This document shows positions 12,003-25,400 of a stretch of DNA of 64,000 nucleotides, in pieces. The notes below the pieces were generated by a model that saw only the letters and a list, made by a program, of their open reading frames with translations, did not search any database and was not told where the DNA came from. Origin of the DNA: Phallusia mammillata (lineage: Eukaryota; Chordata; Ascidiacea; Phlebobranchia; Ascidiidae); NCBI GenBank assembly GCA_003260075.1, contig QLIY01000430.1, forward strand, positions 28,314 through 92,313, given 5' to 3'. Numbering within the stretch: the first letter of the stretch is position 1; each line of letters begins with the position of its first letter. Both the position numbers and the translations under genes were made by a program.

Positions 12003-13480
12003 CCATAAGGCAAGGTGTTCAAAAATCCAGGAAAAACGTCTGCATCCGCAGGAAATTTTTGCTTATGGTGGGAGAATTGAAATAAAGCAAACCTGCCGCA
12101 CTATTTCATACTTGGAGGAAACAATGGTGTATTTTTAGATGGGTTTTTAGCCTGTTTCCGATGCCACCTCCAACTTCTCTTTTTCTCACTCGTTCTTTCT
12201 CTATTTTCTCCTTTTAGTCTCTTTTTCTCTTTCAGGACGAATATACGTTCGTTGTTACTATTATTTTTTAAAGGAATGTGCATTTTTACGAACATAATTG
12301 TATTTAGGCTGAAAAATTATTACGTAAAAATGTATGTATGACCTTAAACATATAAAAACTATTGGCTTATTGAGACATAATGCAACTGTATTGTGTACGA
12401 AACAACGTCGTAGGCATACTTACCAGTTGTAACGAAGACTTGTGTTGATCTGCCATTTAAAGTATTGAGGCTGTAACTCTTTGAACACTTCTGTCCTGCT
12501 GTTTAAGTTGTAGAAACTACACTTGATTTTCTAATTCCACATTGCAGTCGAATTTGTGATCAATTCACCTTTAACTTTCAAACTGTCCACACAACATTTA
12601 GGCTGCAGAGTTCAAACAGAGTTGATCCGAAGATCACAAGAAAGTTACACAACTGTACGCGGCCATTACTCACAAAGAAAATCTCTGATGCGCCGGCGTT
12701 GTTTACGAGGTGACGTCATACGCTACAGGAAAGGAAAAAGGGCCGGGGTACGTTTGACTGCGTAAGCTTTATTTAGGCTCGTTAATGGTTTTCTTTTGAA
12801 AACTTTTTTTGTAAAGGGCAAAAATAACAAAACATCAGCAAGAAAAATAAATATGTTCATCAGTAAAAGACATCTAACTCCACAACCTAAATGCAAAATT
12901 TTCAAAAACATCACGTCAAAATACAGAAACTCCTTGTTTTTTGTTTCCATTTATTTTTTCGATTGCAAGTTCCGCGAAGTTCTGAAACGCATGATCAACT
13001 CTTCAATGTAAACATGCAAATTTGTTGGCGTGCAATTAAAATCACACGCATGCCAGGGTTGCCGAGTGCCGAGTGCCGACCCCTGGTCTATTTCGTTGCT
13101 AAACGTGGTAAATCCCCGATTTTGGGCACACGTGCAACAATAAATCCGATGAGCAAGCAGTGAAAACGACAAAACTGTGGTAAAAATTTTATAATGTGTT
13201 ACGCCAAAAAGTAAACAAATATTCTTTGCATTTATTATGGAAGATTTACTTGATATCTAATGCTTTTTAATAAAATTATATAAAGAAAAGATTTTGAATT
13301 GTCACTTTCTATCATTGGATTTCGCCCAAAAGCAAAAGTGCGATTTGGTGCTGATGTTTATATTTTTCTCTGTGTTTTCCATGCTAAGTGAATGCTTTTG
13401 GGATTTTTAGACTTTTTTGAGATTATTTAGTCCCAAAAATCATAAGGAATATATGTTAGACTCTGCACCAAAAGTACAAC

Positions 13481-16400
13481 ATGTCAAGGTATTACACCAA
13501 GACTGGAGACAACAATGAAAAGGTAGGCAGTACTTTTTATGTTAAAAAATAAAAAAATGTTTTTGTATGGGATGAGACAGTGACTTTAACCAATCACACA
13601 GTATGTATCCATGCATGTGATGACCTGTGGTTTATGCTCACGGGTAACATTAAAAGCAGAAAAACAGAAAAGCGGGAAATCAACACTAAAAGCAGAAAAG
13701 CGGGAAAAGCAGGAAATCAACACTAAAAGCAGAAAAGAAAGCAAAAGCAGAAAAAGGGGAACTTTGTGTTTTCTGAAAGAGGGAAAAAATAATTCCAGAA
13801 AAACAGGAAAAGAGTGAAATTTCTTGTTTTATTACGAAAAGCATAAAAACGGGAAATGTTTCTTTATTTGTTTTTTTGCCGTTCTAGCTCGTAAAAACCA
13901 TTCGAAAGTGTTCTAATAGCGTTCTACATTGATTGTGTCAAAATATAGAAAAGACAGGAAATAAACAAATAAAAAAACATTTCTTGTTTTCCAGTATTCG
14001 ACACAATCGATGTAGAACACCAATAGATCACATTGAAATGATTTTTACGAGTTAGAAAGGGGCTCCTCCAAAATACGCAATCTATAAAATGTTGACGGTT
14101 AGGGCTTTTAGGGTCTGGGTAAAGGTCCATGATAAGAATAACACTATAATTTAGTTTTAGATTCCCAGTTTGCACTTAATATTCTCATATGTGTTGAGAG
14201 TGGTACTGAACACTGTATGGTACCACATGTTAACACTAAGAAAATTAGGTCCAAAAGGTATCTAAATTAAATTATAAAGACATTTGTATTACAATCCCCT
14301 CACCTTGACTCTAATAGCCCTAGATTGCATACTTTAGAGTCAGAAAGGTTTAAAAAACAAATAAAGAAACATTTCCCGTTTTTCTGCTTTTCGTATTTCA
14401 AAATCTTATGAAACAAGAAATTTCACTCTTTTCCTGTTTTTCTGGAATTATTTTTTCCCTCTTTTAGAAAACACAAATTTCCCTTTTTTCTGCTTTACCT
14501 TTCTTTTCTGCTTTTAGTGTTGATTTCCTGCTTTTTCCGCTTTTCCGTTTTTCTGCTTTTAGTGTGACCCTATGCTAACAAACTATTTTGTACTTAAACT
14601 CTCCCATATTACAAATATATTGTTCTGTTTTTGTCACCACATCTGCATGAAAAATGTTTTTTGTATTCCAATTTCCAATATTGTAGTTTTTGTACCATGC
14701 AACATGTTTTCACTAAATATTGTCTTTTAATATGTTGCAGAATCAAACCAGGAATAAAAACAGCAAAAAAGTGAAGGTACAATAAAAATCAAGTGAAGAT
14801 TACCTAATATTTCTTTAACTAATCAAGTTAAATGTTTTTATTTGTAGGATCATTTTGAAGGCCCAGCACCAATACCAGAAGCAAAGAAAGTTATTCATGA
14901 AAGAGGAAAAACTTACAAAACTACAAAAATAATAAACAAAAAACTTAAAGGTAATATGACGTGTATATATGTAATTTGTTTTGTAATCCTGATTGAGGCT
15001 TTGCAGTCAGATAAAACATTTTTGACATCATTTAAAACTGAGTTTAATTGCTTTAAAGATAATGACCGATTTTTCCAGATACTGTTCGCAACAGTTTAAG
15101 AACAGTTACAGAAGTTGTGCTTGGACATTATAATTGTAGAAAGCTAAAAATAGTTTACATGTCATTGTCACCACAGAATATTGAGATGAATATGTACAGG
15201 CTCTAGTCTGGTATACAGCTACTTGCGAACTGTAGTTTGAACTTTTTTTCATGTAATATCAACTTTTTCACATCTATTGGTTACTTACAGGCCATTTAAA
15301 CTCAACACAATCAAAATGCAAACATGCTGTAGATCAAGCAGCAAGATTTGATTTATTGCTGACTGAAGAACCAGGGTAATTATTGCTGTGCTTTTTAAAT
15401 TCTGTTGTCATATGTTTTCACTCATTTATGTCACATTAAAGTTTATTTAGTGGGCAACAATCAATTAAACAAAACATAAAACCTGTCCTGTTCAGCGTTC
15501 ACTATATTGACCTTTGATATTGAAATATTTTGGTTTTAAGATTTATTGAGGCTGAAGAGGGTGAGAGCACTTGGAAGATTCAACAGCAAGATATAGCAGG
15601 TGCAGCTGATATCGCAAGCGCAAATAAATTCTTTGAGTTAAATCTTGATCAATTTGGACCATATCGACTGGATTACACCAGAAATGGAAGGTTTGTTTTT
15701 ATCTTTGTATACAATTCGATTTATACTGCCTAAATTGATTTTCAATAAACTTGAAGACCCACACAGCTGAAAACTGAAGCAAGTTTGTTTTGTAAATGCA
15801 CACTTAAAACATTTGTTGTGTCAAATAAATCAATGCTTACAAATAGTTTGGTTATTAATGCTAACAATAACCTTAGCATATATAAGCTGTTGCTGCCAGG
15901 CATAATATCAAGTTTGTAGAACTCTTCTGGCAATAACCTTAGCAGTTTCATTTTGCAATAGAGCCAAGTCAAGCTTTCTGCTAAATTTTACTTAAAGTAT
16001 GTTGTAGCTGAAGTGTGATATTCGTATTACTTATTTCACAGACATCTCCTACTCGGTGGCAACCGGGGGCATGTTGCTGCTTTCGATTGGGTAAACAAGA
16101 AACTCATGTGTGAGATGAATGTTATGGAAGCTGTGTCGGATATAAAGTAAGTCCCTTAATATCATCACATATAAAGTATGTATATATATACTAAGCTAAG
16201 TTTAGTCATGAAATGAAGGTATTGCCATCAGTGATGGGACGAGTACCCGGTACTCAGTATCAATGGTATCGGATGATTTCAGTGGTATCGATATTCGTAC
16301 TCGGTATTGAAATACTTTACCTGAGTTTTTGATACCAATGTTCGATCCTGAAGGCCGTTTACACTATAAGAATATGGGCGGCTTTTTGCCAAAAATCTTT

Positions 16401-19400
16401 GCTTCAGTCAGCACAAAATTGGGCAGGGTTCTGTCAGGTTTTGTATATTTTTTCACTATCGTGTGGAGATCACATTTTTCTACATGCTTCTGTCTGTGTG
16501 GGTATGACCATGTGTGTGTGTGCGAATGACCATGTCAGACAAATTAGATAGTGATATACAACTAAGTACAACACTATATTTAAGTACTCTGTATCAAAGG
16601 TATTCTCACATGGTACTTGTATGCGGTATCTGCACTTGCTTCTGTATGTGCTACCTTACACTGGCTAGTGCAGTGGTTCCCAATGTTTAGTAGATTCAAA
16701 GTACTGTACAAATTAAAGTAAATTCCTCCGTGGTTGGGAACCACTGGGCTAATGGCTACACAGACCTCCGATTCTGAGAATATATGCCAGTGAGCATGTT
16801 TAGGTATGTAGCATAGTTAACATGTTGTCCTATGCCACCATGCGTTACTGTGTAACAAGTTATGGCACTGACACCTATTTATTCTGATCACAAAGTTAAA
16901 CTTGCTGTCTACCAGCCAATGCATTTTTATGGCTGAATAGCAGTCTGTCTTTGACAATGTTAAGAAATATATTTTTCTGTTTATGTCCTTAATATTTTAC
17001 TAAAAACACCTGTACTGGTTTACTAGCAATCAGATGCATATTTTTTCTTAAACAAGTTTAGATCACAACAGGCGTTTTGCATTTACAAACTTGGGAGTAA
17101 ATAATCTTCCAAGGGCTGTCAGAAAGTTGGTAGTGTATTGAAACGAAGCATCAAATTTAATAACTTTAAAACAACTGCAAACAGCAATGTACAACAAGAA
17201 TATGGACATAACCACAGACGGAAAGACTTAAGAAGCTACTGTATTACATTTTTTAGGTCATAGCATTAAAAGATAAAGTTCATAGATTATTTTGGAGGTG
17301 ACTTATGAGTCTGAATAGGTCTTTTTTGCCCTGTTATACAGCACTGTGCAAAATTGTACCAACATGGGCTAGTGCTGGTAATTTTACAAACAAAAAACAA
17401 CAAATACTGCATCAAGTTTTAGTGCACAAAATAGCAAAGTTCTGTTGAGCGCACTTTGGCAGAAACATCAAGTTCATGCCAGTTTGTTGACTGAAAGCGT
17501 TCATTAAAGATCAATGAAATAGAAGTCTTCGTTGTCATGTACCATAATTGTGCTCAGATTTTCTTGGCGTTCTTTGGTCTTTGACTAAATGGCCATGTAA
17601 GTAAGGAGTTTGGAGGAGTTGCGCTTTTATAGAGTTTGTGTTTGGCTCTTGGTTCCATGTTACTCCACATTTGTTCAAGCCTTGAGACTCAGATTTCATT
17701 TTATATGAGTCCGATCTCCATCATGTTTGACTTTGTGATGACGTCCGCGACCGCATCAAACACAACCTATATTTGTACAGACAATTTTTAGTTAATTACA
17801 CATCCATTTTTAAATTTGTTTGTGAATAAATGGATAATACAGTATTTATCAGAAAGATTTTATAATACAGTAATGAGTAGTGGGGTTTGGATTTAGTATG
17901 CAATTAAAAGGAAATACATTTGCTGTTTATAACAGGACATACGGTTAGTTCTAGGGTTTACATTTATGGAAATTGACTCTATGCACTATGTTATGTTTAT
18001 TGGCAAACTGTTTTCGTTTTGCGATGATTTGAAATGATATTGGACTGAAAAGCTTGGTCTATGGTTTAAGTTGGGCATATTAATTGTGATTAGACAGAGT
18101 TATTGGTAGTTGCATACCTCAATGTTTCGTGTGTCTGTTGCGCAAGTAAAGTGTGAGTAGATCTCTTTAGTATCAGGATGAATGTTGAGATCTTCGAACT
18201 GTCGTCTAATAAATACTGATGCTTCTGCATAGGTGTTTTTCCCTGCACGAACAACAATAACGAAATCAGTCACCAAACAACATTAATTACAATGAATTTA
18301 TAGTTCCTGTTTGTTGTCAGTACAAAATGTGTAATAAGGAATGTCAGTTGTCTCTCAGTGCAATATGTGCACAACCTCGTAGACACTGGATATTTCAATG
18401 TACACTTTATTCCACCTTTTCTCTATTTTTCTAGAAATTCTTCTGGAATTTGTTGCGCACATTAAGACCTTTAATTTTGTTTTTATTATTGGGTCATAAA
18501 TTTGAGTTTTAATGTAGATTTGTTTTTTATCAACTTTGAAATAAGTGCGCAAAAACTTTAGGTTATAATGTTACCTGTATAATCAGGAAAACAAATAGAT
18601 AGTGGGGAATGCTCTATCTTTTGTTGAAACAAGTCCTTCTTGTTTAGGAAAAGGATCATGGCTGTTTTCGAAAACCATGAATTGTTGCAAATGGAATCAA
18701 AAAGTACCATTGATTCATGCATTCGGTTCATTTCTTCATCTTCTAGTAGCACCTAAAATGTCCATGTATTAAGTAAATAAGAATTTTTTTCAGCGATTTC
18801 TCCACTGAGCCTGTAGTAGAGTGTGAGTCCCGGGAAGACTCCTGTCGTGGGTTCGAATCCCACTGCATTCTAGATTTTTCTAGCCTACGCCTTGTCATAT
18901 GGTGGTGAATTTTGGTGACTGGCTGATTCGGTATGGCACCTTTAATGGGCCTGGCAGTCTTGTGATTTAATGGGCCTGGTAGTCTTGGACCGCTGGTCTG
19001 CATAGACGTTTCAGAACTGATCCCAGTTATGATTTATGTTGATCTTAACTGTATAAGATTGTATTGGGAATTTTGACTGACACTTTGAAACAGTGGCTTA
19101 ATGGAATGCAACAGTAACTAGTCATTTTTAAATGTAACTAAAAACCCCATTTTGGACATTATTTCTACCTGGTCATATCCACTAAGAGCCACCACAAATA
19201 TAATTGCTGTCACATCTTCAAAGCAGTGGATCCATTTTTTTCGTTCTGTTCTTTGGCCTCCGACGTCAACCATCAGAAAGTTGATGTCTTTAAAGGAGAA
19301 CCTGAAAATAAATTCGTAGTCGTTTGGTTCAAAAACATTTGAAGGTAAAACGCACGGACTGCGCGTCGTTCGTAAATTGGATTATTTTTCCTATCGTCAG

Positions 19401-22400
19401 TGCTTTGCAAACATGGCGCCTTTTTATTTTTAACCAAGCAAAATTGTTGTTGTGCATTAATTTAGCAGTAAAATCGGACTTTGATGGTAAATAAGAAAGC
19501 ACATGAATTGATATTCTATTTGAATAAGATACCAATGATGCCGCATAGGCGAAATATATTTGACTTGATGTTTTAGTAAATGTGAATTGATATAGCTCAA
19601 ATATGATTTCTATGACTTACTTTGTTTCTGATATTCCGGTCGTGGTCACTCTCGTCCTGAGAATATCTTGGTCTGATGGGACGTAATTTGCCGCCAAAAT
19701 ATCGTCAATTTCGTCCATGTAATATTCGGTGGAATCGATCAGATGATATTCTCTCGCTCGGGAAAACACGTTCTGTCAAAAAAGTGTAATCGTTTTATCT
19801 TTATGTAGTAATCTTTCTCGTAGAACTTTTTTCACATTCGTTAAGTTGAAAGACTGTTGATTGTTCTGTTAGCTGTAAAGAGCTCTAAAAACATGAGAAT
19901 TGATCAGAAAAGCTTGCCAATTTATTTGTTATTTCTATGTGGTAAAGGCTTCGCGTGACAACATTTTTTCTGAGTATTAGTGATTTGTGCCAGCTGATAT
20001 CAATAATAAGCTGAAAGCAGTGCGTGTTGTTTGTAATAGTTTGAATTACAAGACACTCATAAAGTTGAGCGCCATTTGTTGTCGAAGAGTCGTGAGTTCA
20101 AACCCCAGGAAAAATATGCACTTGTGCAGACCGTTTGGCAAAAACATAAGTTGGTCCAGAAGTTGGCCAAATTGTTTAAAGCGGAATTCGTAATTAAGAG
20201 CAGCTTGCGTAGAAACCTCGTAAAAATCGAAACATACACTTGCACATCACTATGACAAGATTAGTTAAATTTGGCTACGGCTCCAATCCCTCTTAAGTAT
20301 TGATCTGGTTTAACGTACATCCATAGTTAAGGGCCAAGATAACTGTATGCCAAGTGTGCATTACTCACCTTTACTCCTTTATCGGCCCACAATCGCTTTA
20401 TGCATTCACCGATGTCTCCTGGAATTTCATCATGCATCGACGCCGCCACGCGCATAATCTTTTTGGCATCCTCCTATTGTTTGAACAAAAGAATATCACT
20501 GTTACGTAACAATAGATTGCATTGATTTTTTTGCGGTATGAAATCACAATTTTAAAGTATAAGATAGGTTGTGAACTGAAATTGCCCAAATATGGACATT
20601 GGTTGATGTATTGACTGAATGAACTGACAGGTTACTTAACATTAGAAGTTACGTAATTTGTTTTTTTCTTACTTCTTTGTCTTCCTCGCCAAAAGGAATT
20701 TCCAGCTTTTTCATTGCCCGTATCATTGATAGCATACTTTGCATTACGTTGTTATGTACCACTGGTCTGTGTAAAAAATACAAAACGTTAAAATTTGATT
20801 GTTTGAAAACATATTCAGTATTGTTGCCAAGTGATAAACTTAACACTATTGTGTACAGAATACCTAATTTTTATGAAGTTAGCTTAAAAAGGTATAATAC
20901 TTCATTTTAATAAGTTTTCAACATTTTATACACTTATTTTGGGTCGGAAAAATTGGCTGAAATTAGCAAGTTTTGATGACATTTTGTTTCAATTGCTTGA
21001 AGAAGTGCTGGCGTATTTTTTCTTCAAAAATTGCCTTTTTTGGAACCTTGATTTAAAGTACTACTGATTTACCACATAAGCCTTATTGGTCTATTCTTTA
21101 ACAGTAAGTGGCGCACAGTTACCGCCCTTAAACTTTGCATTGAAAAACGAGGAACAGCCCAATGCGCTCAGTCCATTTTCGTAAAACCGAAGTCGTATTT
21201 AGTTCTAATATCCAATCGTTTGTAATTCCATATTCATTCATTGAGCAATTATATTGTTTATGTAGTTTCGCAGTGTGCTTAAGCCTATAAGCAAGTCCCA
21301 AAACTGTTACATACGGTTTTTGTTCATTTGGTACTAGTTTATAGCATATACTGTTTTACTGCATATGTTTTGTGGATTCGTGTAGGCAAAGCCATGGACC
21401 CATCCTGTTTTGCAGTTTGCCCAAATCGCTAACATAAACACCACCAATTCCAGTACGTTTTAGCAGTATAGCTTTAAGAGTTATACAGTATGAAGAACGT
21501 TACTTGTATTTCAAGCGTTCCTCGTCGGAGTATCCGTCTTTATGGATGATAACCATTTGTTTGACAACTGTACTTTTTCCTGACTCCCCTGCGCCGGGGG
21601 GGGGGGATATTCTTTACCAGTAAGTGGCGCACAGTTACCGCCCTTAAATTTTGCATTGATTTAAAAAAAAAACTAGGAACAGCCCAATGCGCTTAATCCA
21701 TTTTCGTAAAACTGAAGTCGTATTTAGTTCTAATATCCAATAGTCTGTAATTCTATATTCATTCATTGAGCAATTATATTGTTTATGTAGTTTTGCAGTG
21801 TACGTATAAGCCTATAAGCAAGTTCCAAAACTGTTACATACGGTTTTTGTTCATTTGGTTTCTGTTTAACTGCATATGTTTTGCGGAATTCGTGTAGGTA
21901 AAGCAATGGACAAAGCCTGTTTTGCAATTTGGCCAAATCGCTAACATAAACAGCATCAATCCCAGTACGTTTTAGCAGTATAGCTTTAAGAGTTATACAG
22001 TATGAAGGACGTTACTTGTATTTTAACCGTTCCTCGTCGGAGTATCCGTCTTTATGGATAATAACCATTTGTTTGACAACTGTACTTTTTCCTGACTCCC
22101 CTGCGCCGAGCAGAAGAAGTTTTATTTGTTCTTGAAATGCCTGAAAATTTAAAAACATAATCATACAATCAAGTGTCGAAATATTTTTCTAACATTTTTT
22201 ATATTCAGTACTAGTTTCAGCCATAATTTAAATTTAATTTGCGCACAGGAAATTATTTTTACCATTAATAACCGCAAAACTGATATAAATATCTAGCAAA
22301 TTGGGTTGTTAAACTTGACTTTCTCTTTATCTAACGGCAATTATAACTAATAATCAAAACATCGCTTCCTGTAATGAAAAGTTAAGAGAGCGAAAAACTG

Positions 22401-25400
22401 ATTTTGATGATTTTTGTTGTTTTAGCCAAGTCTTCTGCGCTTAATATACTTTTTTCGACTTTTACAATACAGTTTTACAATCACATTTGCCGTGAAAAAT
22501 AGCAATTACAAAACAAGTTTAAATTTGTAGATTACCATCACTAAATGTTAATTTTATGAACTCTTTGGCATCGCTTATACCTTTGGGGGGGGGGACTTTT
22601 ACAATACAGTTTTACAATCACATTTGCCGTGAAAAATAACAATTACAAAACCAGTTTAAATTTGTAGATTACGATCACTAAATGTTAATTTTATGAACTC
22701 TTTGGCATCGCTTATACCTTTATTCCAAAAAGGCTTTAGTTTGCTAACATTTAAAAACAAAGTGAGTGCTACCTTTAAGTTTGCAGTAAAAAGTGTTACG
22801 GTTGACTACGCAAAATGTGTTACCAAAGTGGGCCCTTTAAAGGAGAACCAGTTTATGTTTTTTACCTTTGTTTCGTTTTTAATCTGCCTGTCAATGTCTC
22901 GACTTTTCTGACTTGCTTCCACATTCTCTTTGGAAAGACCACAACCCATTTTCAACATTTGTTTCGAGTTTGTTTATGTCCTTGGTCGACAAAATCTTTT
23001 TTCCTCCGTTTTTTTTTTCTTTCCCCAAAACGGACGAATTCACCAAGTCCCGCTCTTCTGAGATATAATCCAGAGGTTAATCCAGTTAAAAATCTCCTGT
23101 TTATGCAATCATCGCTGAGATTATATCGAGTAGAACGTCTTTGTGGACCTTGGTTGGATCAAAGAGCTTTCGCCCGAGAATTGTCTTTCAACCTTGTCTC
23201 TTGGGTGAAGTTGTTTCAAACGTTTTTATGCACAAGAGACCTAATCTTTACTCAATATTCCCCTATCTGTGTTGTAAACAAATAAGAAATGCGGTTAGTA
23301 CTTGGTTAATACAATGCTACTGCTAATTTTTTTCGTAAGTATTCGAATCTTGTTGTAAGCTTTAGAGGAAAACAACGGCCGAAATAAACATATAAAGCGT
23401 CATGTTTTATAATTTTAACGTTTCGGCAAGTGCTTATGGCCTCATCAGTGATGTCATGTTATTGCTAATTTTGATAGCAATAATTATGGCATGAGCATTT
23501 CCCGAAGCGTCTGAAATTCATTCAATATCTAATTTAATAACTAATAATAATAATAAAAAGTAAAGTATTTTAAATAAAAATAAAAATGTTTTTCTGATAG
23601 CGATTATACATTATACTGCAACATCTTAGTCTGCTCTATACAACCTTGAGCATGTTTTAACCAGCAGTCAACGCCCAAGCAAACTAAAATGTCACCAATT
23701 TCCTTCCAATGACAGTTAGATGGCCTTCCCGTGTTACAGACAAGTTTTTTTTTAATAGACATCCCGTTTACGCATGAACGGTAGTTTTGTGAGGTTGTTT
23801 TTGAACTCAAACGTCCCTGTTGAACTTTTATCCTTGGTCAGACTTACATAACTAAGAGGAAGTTGTAACGACTAGAAATTACTTGCTTTATGTAAAATTC
23901 TGCAGGATACATTAAATGCTATGTTAAGGTTATATAAGGGGAAAAGAAAAGGCTTTTGAACCAGAAATACTGCACAGAAAATATCTTAAAATTATCTTTA
24001 TGTTCTGTATTTTGACTGCCTACTGTTGGTACAACTTCTGCTAGGGGCTTTTTCGAACAATTTGCGCCCAAAAGTTCTTCCAATATATTTCCTGCAACCA
24101 ACGCTAAATTACAGCTTTAAAAAGTTTTTAAAGTAAACTTTTTATTTGAATGAATATTTTCAGCTAAAAAAGATATGTCAAATGTACGTAAAGCTAAAAA
24201 AACGTTTCGAGACAAACTTGCAATAACTTACCGACATCAATTTTTGTAACATATTTTACCAAAACAGATTTCTAACATTTATAACCAAAACAGTACACGT
24301 ATTTACGAAACACTGCACTCGCCAATGGAAACACATGCTTGTTTTATGCGCAAACATATTACATACTAACTATAGCAGACTTGTGTGTCTGACAAACAGG
24401 TAGTAAGTACCCATGTTATCGTTAAAACATACTGCAAACCACATAAAACAGGTTCCCAACCACACGTATGTTTACCATCTTAAAGGCATAAACATGTTTT
24501 TAAGCATGGGCCAAACACTGTATATCAGATGCTACACTGTTTATGCCTTCGCTCTACGCTGTCAAAACAGGTTAGAAGTTGTTATTTATGCTGTTCGCAG
24601 GTGGTTACACAGCGAAAACCTATTTGCGGTTGCTCAGCGGAAGTGGCTCTACGTTTACGATAACCAGGGGATTGAAATTCACTGCTTGAAACAATTTGAC
24701 GAAACTTTGAGGCTCGAATTTTTGCCCTATCATTTCCTTCTAGCGGCCACGGTAAGTGCTAATTAAACTAGTACGAAAATGTACATACGTCTCACTGTGT
24801 CGAAAGCGACACAACTGTATTTCGTCTAATTTACAACATTCAAGCGCTGTTAAATTTGCATATTAGTAGAATTTTGAGGTCTGTGTTAGTAGAATTTTGA
24901 TGTCTGTCTTTAAGCACTTGAAAAGAAACAAGTATTCATTTTTACAAACCTTTGAAACGAACTCGAAAGAAACTTGAATAAAAACAAAACTCTCAAAAAA
25001 CTTGTGGCAAGAGCTATTGCTATCACAACACAATGTTAGACCAAGCACTTCGGCACTGCGTTTAGTTCAATCTTAACCTGCTCTTAAACCTGGTTGCGAT
25101 ATTGACTTAAAACAACTAATCTTCTATGCGTTGGTCTTCCCTATTATGAAGAAATGCACTTCATATTACTGTAATGCACCCATACAGGTGGTGGTAAATT
25201 GAAGAAACAGAGTTAAATCAATATTTAGTAATCAGTTGTTTTTTCCAAATGCAGCCAATTATAAAGCATGATTGATCAGGGGCTGTTTGACATGTGTACA
25301 TTTTCTTTGTGCTCCTATAGAACTGTTGTAGTAATAGCAAGACCCAGTGTTATCAAAATCATTTTGTTAGAAGACTTCAAAATATTTTCAAAACCTGAAC

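Noticed and set aside
18743..19003. 86-codon minus-strand ORF containing MQWDSNPRQ
   Set aside because: This peptide is the typical reverse reading of a tRNA-like T arm (ggttcgaatcc), here in a SINE-like repeat.
22815..23285. 156-codon plus-strand ORF
   Set aside because: It is antisense to Galpha exon 1 and its 5' flank. The minus-strand exon with [10 protein letters not shown] is well supported.
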